Shown here piece after piece: positions 38,900-40,388 of a stretch of DNA of 40,388 nucleotides. The notes beneath the pieces are model-generated. The model saw only the letters and a list, made by a program, of their open reading frames with translations, was not told the DNA's origin and ran no database searches. Both the position numbers and the translations under genes were made by a program. Position 1 is the stretch's first letter. Every line of letters starts with the position of its first letter. Source of the DNA: a virus; IMG/VR virus record IMGVR_UViG_3300027852_000087, positions 1-40,388 of that record. One strand, written 5' to 3'.

Positions 38900-40388
38900 T
38901 GCTAAGCATTATCGACGATAGACAGCAGACACCAGGCCTTGATATTGTAGACGATAGGCAACAAGTGCAGCACGGCCAACAGTCTAATGTTATTGATGAT
39001 CGTACTCCTGCACCCGAAAAAGGCAAATGGCTCAAGGCTCCGATTTCGATTTTGCCTGGAATGACATTTGACGGAAAAGATGCAAACGTGTCAGCGGAAC
39101 CCATAATGTCAGCGGCTCGCGCTGCCGCCTCGATTGCGAGTGGATTTCCAACCTTTCTAGTATCCGGCCTGCACACAACCAGAACGCTTCTTGACACGCG
39201 CCCCGAATTTGGAACTGGCAAAAAACTTTCTTTTTCCGATAAAGAAAAAAAGGCCACAAAACAGTTTGAAATGTATGCCAAAGTCCCAGCCGCATTTTTA
39301 AAGACCGAAGAAGACGAGGAAATCGTTAATACCTTAATGAAGCCTTTTGAATGGGTTGATGTGGCTGGAAAATTTTACGGTGATGCGGTTGAGAAAAAAA
39401 CCGGATCTGCTGAACTGGCAGCAACAACAAAAACGGCCTTTGAATACATTGCATTTTTTGGGCTTCCAAAATTAAAAGCAAAACTTGTTAAAAACGTAAA
39501 GGCCGGAAATGCTGCAAAGATAAAAGAAACAGCAATTGAGATCCGTAAAGAATCATTGATTAAGCTACGCAGGGAGCCAAAACGGTTTAAAGCGTTGGCC
39601 GAGGCAGAGCAACGAGTTAAAAAACAAGGAATTATTGACGATAGGCCAGCAGCCCCTGTAAAAAAGCAGCCGTCAGTCGTTGAACTGACACCGCAAGAAA
39701 TGGCTGAAAAAGCTGGCGTTAAATATGATGGCTATTGGGAGGACGTAAAAGCCCACCAGTTCACAGATATAAATAAAAGCGGGTCGAGCATTACGGCAAA
39801 CGATTTAAAAACCCTTATAAAAAAGAGGGATAACGCAAGGGGGATAAGGGCCGAGCCGGTTAAGCCGGAAATTAAAAAAACACAGAAGCAAGCCGATTTA
39901 GCAGTCTATCATGGTTCAAATGTCAAAATAGACAACTTTGATATGGGTAAGGTCAAAAAGTGGAATAAATTTGGGCATTTTTTCACTCCTGAAAAAAGAT
40001 ATGCAAAAGAGTTCGGTAGCGAAATAACCAAGGCCGCAGTTAAGCTTAAGAATCCAAAAACAATAAATTATGAAGCATGGAATAAAATAAGGCTTGACCA
40101 TGCAAAGGATTCTAAATGGTTCTCTGGGTGGAAAGAAAGGCTGAAATCGCAAGGCCATGATGGCTTGAGGGTTGAGGGGTCAAGCGAGCAATTTGCAGGG
40201 CGAACGGTTCGTAATCCTGAAATACTTGTTGCATTTGAAGATGCCCAAGTAAAAACCATTAAGCCAAAGGGCAAGCCCAAAACAAAAGTTGAAACAGACC
40301 GTGCAAACCAGCAAAAGATAAAAAACAGCGTTGCGGAGGGCGAGCTAACACTCAGAACCGGGAGCTTTAACGGAAAGAAGCTGGGGCC
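38899..40388 (+). CDS. N-terminal part of polyvalent protein with ADP-ribosyltransferase-like domain (continues at 1-2083)
   Basis: Residues 1-496 of a 1190-residue protein, cut by the window ends. The first 45 residues contain the repeat IIDDRQQ, IVDDRQQ, VIDDRTP, and a fourth copy IIDDRPA lies near residue 245. Residues about 333-455 match the ADP-ribosyltransferase-like 'ART-PolyVal' pattern: VYHGSNVKIDNFDMG, GHFFTPEKRYAKEFG, VKLKNPKTINYEAW, then GHDGLRV and ILVAFEDAQVKTIKP. Such proteins are injected with DNA and may modify host proteins early. The catalytic outcome is inferred. Confidence 0.75.
   Translation, partial: MLSIIDDRQQTPGLDIVDDRQQVQHGQQSNVIDDRTPAPEKGKWLKAPISILPGMTFDGKDANVSAEPIMSAARAAASIASGFPTFLVSGLHTTRTLLDTRPEFGTGKKLSFSDKEKKATKQFEMYAKVPAAFLKTEEDEEIVNTLMKPFEWVDVAGKFYGDAVEKKTGSAELAATTKTAFEYIAFFGLPKLKAKLVKNVKAGNAAKIKETAIEIRKESLIKLRREPKRFKALAEAEQRVKKQGIIDDRPAAPVKKQPSVVELTPQEMAEKAGVKYDGYWEDVKAHQFTDINKSGSSITANDLKTLIKKRDNARGIRAEPVKPEIKKTQKQADLAVYHGSNVKIDNFDMGKVKKWNKFGHFFTPEKRYAKEFGSEITKAAVKLKNPKTINYEAWNKIRLDHAKDSKWFSGWKERLKSQGHDGLRVEGSSEQFAGRTVRNPEILVAFEDAQVKTIKPKGKPKTKVETDRANQQKIKNSVAEGELTLRTGSFNGKKLG

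Noticed and set aside
1-40388. tRNA genes, insertion sequences or an integrase
   Set aside because: No cloverleaf, transposase or tyrosine/serine recombinase motif was seen on either strand by eye.

Overview
The window reads as one complete phage genome of about 40.4 kb, opened inside a gene. The open frame that reaches the right edge (from 38899) continues in frame, without a stop, into the open frame at the left edge (to 2083). Joining the ends gives a single 1190-residue protein. The phage has a P22-type portal and packaging proteins, an N4-gp56-type major capsid, an internal-protein block and lambda-type replication and recombination genes. No tail-sheath or tape-measure gene is seen, which suggests a short-tailed (podovirus-like) particle. 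The host is probably a Gram-negative bacterium: there is an O-antigen-ligase-like protein, a lipobox lipoprotein and a PGRP-type amidase. The genus cannot be read from the sequence; an environmental proteobacterium or desulfobacterium is only a guess.

Layout. Two early operons diverge from a control region at about 14104-14264. The leftward one (14103 to 5968, minus strand) holds a Cys-rich protein, a membrane protein, a RecE-like nuclease, RecT, a coiled-coil protein, a possible NinB-like protein and an HNH protein, followed by a long run of small genes. The rightward one (14265 to 18988) holds two helix-turn-helix regulators, a replication protein O with iteron-like repeats inside its gene, a second run of small genes, a possible helicase loader, RusA, and a protein resembling the DNA-binding domain of DnaA. 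A late promoter at about 19071 precedes terminase, portal, scaffold, capsid, neck, tail hub, internal proteins, the end-spanning polyvalent protein, a tail fibre and the lysis genes, which end at 5876.

Most striking feature. The small genes at 5.9-9.35 kb (minus) and 15.5-17.15 kb (plus) are separated by imperfect palindromes. In the clearer sites the outer ends read TAAC and GTTA in the direction of the genes, and the arms differ by unpaired bases. Each site usually overlaps the stop codon of the gene before it. This is the architecture of integron gene cassettes with attC sites. No integron integrase is seen, so the phage appears to carry two integrase-less cassette arrays, both oriented with the surrounding transcription.

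Other accessory features: an O-antigen ligase/polymerase-like membrane protein inside the structural operon; Sec-type signal peptides on three late proteins; a minus-strand lipoprotein with its own sigma70-like promoter that would give a leaderless mRNA; an FCCH-type insert in a neck protein; and a LamG-like domain in the tail-hub protein. No integrase, tRNA or CRISPR array was seen, so the regulators do not by themselves show that the phage is temperate.
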